NCBI GenBank assembly: GCA_030642585.1 | Contig: DAOWNN010000147.1 | Coordinates: forward strand, 1 to 6,039 | Direction of reading: 5' to 3' | DNA: 6,039 bases | Source: Bacteroidota bacterium | Lineage (GTDB): Bacteria; Bacteroidota; Bacteroidia; Bacteroidales; VadinHA17 | Shown here: one piece after another, positions 4,888 through 6,039 of the stretch | Numbering within the stretch: the stretch's first letter is position 1 | How the letters are laid out: every line of letters starts with the position of its first letter | Translations under genes and position numbers: made by a program | The notes under the pieces: generated by a model | The model's database searches: none | What the model was told of the DNA's origin: nothing | The model's input: the letters and a program-made list of their open reading frames with translations, nothing else

Positions 4888-6039
4888 ATGAAAGCACAAT
4901 CCCCATTTCTAAAGCCTTTGTTTTTCTGTTTTTTCTTCACTTTTTCATTATTCATTAATCATTATTCATTTCTTTCTGCCCAGGCCCCACAAAAGTTCAA
5001 TTACCAGGCGGTGGTTCGCGATGGAAGTACAATTCTTATTGATAAAACCCTGGATGTGAAATTTGAGATCCTGCAGGGAAGTCCAACCGGTTCGCTTGCC
5101 TGGACAGAAACCCAGACAGGTGTAAGTACCAATTCAATTGGAATGCTAAATATTATGGTGGGTGATGTAAACAGTGTGGATGTCGACTGGAGCTCCGGAC
5201 CCTATTATTTAAGGGTACAACTTGATCTGAAAGATGGAAATAGCTTCCAGAACTTTGGAAATGCAGAGTTACTGTCAGTGCCTTATGCTTTGTATGCTAC
5301 TGAAGGAATTGATGCAGATGCTGATCCAGGAAATGAGATACAGTACCTTTCACTGAGCGGAGACTCTTTGATTCTGACCAGTGACCCCACCCCGGCAGTA
5401 ATAGACCTCTCACCCTATGCAGATAATCCATGGACCCTTAATGGTGCTTCAGATGATACATTATTGTTTGGGGGTAGTGTGGCAATTGGTTCAGGTATGC
5501 CCGGTGGCAGCAAGCTGGCTATACAGGGAGACAATGTTTTGACTGAAGAACCATTGTTTGAGGTAAAGAGACAGGATGGTCAGACTGTTTTTGCGGTATA
5601 TAATTCCGGAGTAAGAGTATTTGTTGAGGAGGGCGAAAGCAAAGGCCGTAAGGGTGGATTTGCCATAGGTGGTTTTACTCCCGGAAAAGGAGAAACCGGT
5701 GAATACTTCCGTGTAACACCTGACAGTGTTAGAATATACCTGGACACCGCTACATCAAAACGCCCCAGGGGAGGTTTTGCAATAGGTGGATTTACCCCAG
5801 GTAAGGGTATCAATCAGGAATACATGAGGGTGACATCAGATAGTGTTAGAATTTACCTGAACGATACTGAAACTAAGAGGCCCAGAGGAGGATTTGCAAT
5901 TGGCGGTTTTACACCCGGAAAAGCAGGAGAGGGAGACCATTATTTTAATGTTTCCACACAGAGTGAAGCCTACATAATAAATCCCAGCCAGCCACGTGTA
6001 TTATGGTATCCTAAAAAGGAAGCATTTTTAACCGGGAGG
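4888..6039 (+). CDS. Exported repeat-containing surface protein (3' end outside window)
   Basis: The frame is open from the ATG at 4888 to the window edge: 384 codons with no stop. Residues 1-32 are a signal peptide with a very Phe-rich core (LFFCFFFTFSLFI), ending SAQ/APQ. Residues 33-140 are the same N-terminal domain as in the upstream protein (APQKFNYQAVVRDG ... ELLSVPYALYATEG). NEIQYLSLSGDSLILT (149-164) is the shared fibre-like motif. From residue 235 a half unit leads into 39-residue tandem repeats beginning GGFAIGGFTPGKG at residues 256 and 295, then a variant third unit at 334; the second half of each reads like FRVTPDSVRIYL. After NPSQPRVLWYPKKEAFLTG the window ends. The function is unknown; it is probably a surface or secreted fibre-like protein and a paralogue of its upstream neighbour. 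I expect, as inference, that further beta-rich repeat modules follow. Confidence 0.8.
   Translation, partial: MKAQSPFLKPLFFCFFFTFSLFINHYSFLSAQAPQKFNYQAVVRDGSTILIDKTLDVKFEILQGSPTGSLAWTETQTGVSTNSIGMLNIMVGDVNSVDVDWSSGPYYLRVQLDLKDGNSFQNFGNAELLSVPYALYATEGIDADADPGNEIQYLSLSGDSLILTSDPTPAVIDLSPYADNPWTLNGASDDTLLFGGSVAIGSGMPGGSKLAIQGDNVLTEEPLFEVKRQDGQTVFAVYNSGVRVFVEEGESKGRKGGFAIGGFTPGKGETGEYFRVTPDSVRIYLDTATSKRPRGGFAIGGFTPGKGINQEYMRVTSDSVRIYLNDTETKRPRGGFAIGGFTPGKAGEGDHYFNVSTQSEAYIINPSQPRVLWYPKKEAFLTGR
4941..4988 (+). repeat. Signal-peptide DNA cassette, copy B
   Basis: Matches 2331-2378 at 47 of 48 bases. It encodes the SLFINHYSFLSAQAP region of the second exported protein. Sequence before it (PLFFCFFFTF against SIFLVFFLF) and after it is diverged. 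Confidence 0.75.
5653..6003 (+). repeat. Tandem 117-bp (39-residue) coding repeats
   Basis: Unit 1 covers 5653-5769, unit 2 5770-5886 and variant unit 3 5887-6003. Each starts GGFAIGGFTPGK. Units 1 and 2 also share EYxRVTxDSVRIYL and end KRPR; unit 3 keeps the start but drifts in its second half (YFNVSTQSEAYI). A half unit (residues 235-255, FAVYNSGVRVFV) precedes unit 1 in the same register. Codon choice differs between units, so the repeat is old rather than freshly duplicated. Confidence 0.8.

Noticed and set aside
5580..5813. Minus-strand open frame of 77 codons with internal repeats
   Set aside because: Its PGVNPPIAKPPL-like repeats are the antisense reading of the GGFAIGGFTPGKG coding repeats.

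Overview
The window looks like chromosomal DNA from a Bacteroidota bacterium, probably a Bacteroidales/Marinilabiliales-type organism. Four things point that way: a TAnnTTTG-type -7 promoter element in front of typA, little sign of Shine-Dalgarno sequences, two exported proteins with the SAQAPQxFNYQA mature N-terminus common on Bacteroidota surface proteins, and intergenic DNA rich in palindromic repeats. The assignment rests on sequence recognition only; no search was run.

Left part (1-1767): the 5' end of typA/bipA (ribosome-associated GTPase) runs leftward off the window. Diverging from it is a compact pair: an extended-SDR NAD(P)-dependent epimerase/dehydratase-like reductase (359-1339) and, 2 nt after its stop, a GTG-started gene (1342-1767) from the steroid 5-alpha-reductase membrane family. 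The second gene has the family's N-terminal and C-terminal parts but lacks about 110 residues between them, including the segments that carry the family's catalytic Glu and Tyr. It looks like an in-frame internal deletion.

Middle (1768-2286): a gene-free stretch holding an imperfect hairpin, two short repeats that recur in the second gene-free stretch, and a well-formed REPIN-like element (2089-2164). The REPIN consists of two inverted GTAG-plus-hairpin units, and its left hairpin is followed by eight T's and may terminate transcription.

Right part (2287-6039): two tandem paralogous exported proteins. The first (2287-4389, 700 aa) is complete; it is modular, fibre-like, and ends in a DLAE...GRVPVK...GPI..GD.LTSS domain. 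The second starts at 4888 and runs off the right edge; it carries 39-residue GGFAIGGFTPGKG tandem repeats. Their signal-peptide DNA is 47/48 identical although the flanking coding sequence has diverged. Between them (4390-4887) lie a purine-rich low-complexity tract, second copies of the two short repeats, and a GC-rich hairpin.

No RNA gene, CRISPR array, transposase or phage replication gene was seen. The most notable points are the internally deleted 5-alpha-reductase, the REPIN with a compensatory arm difference, the conserved repeat order in both intergenic regions, and the near-identical signal-peptide cassette.
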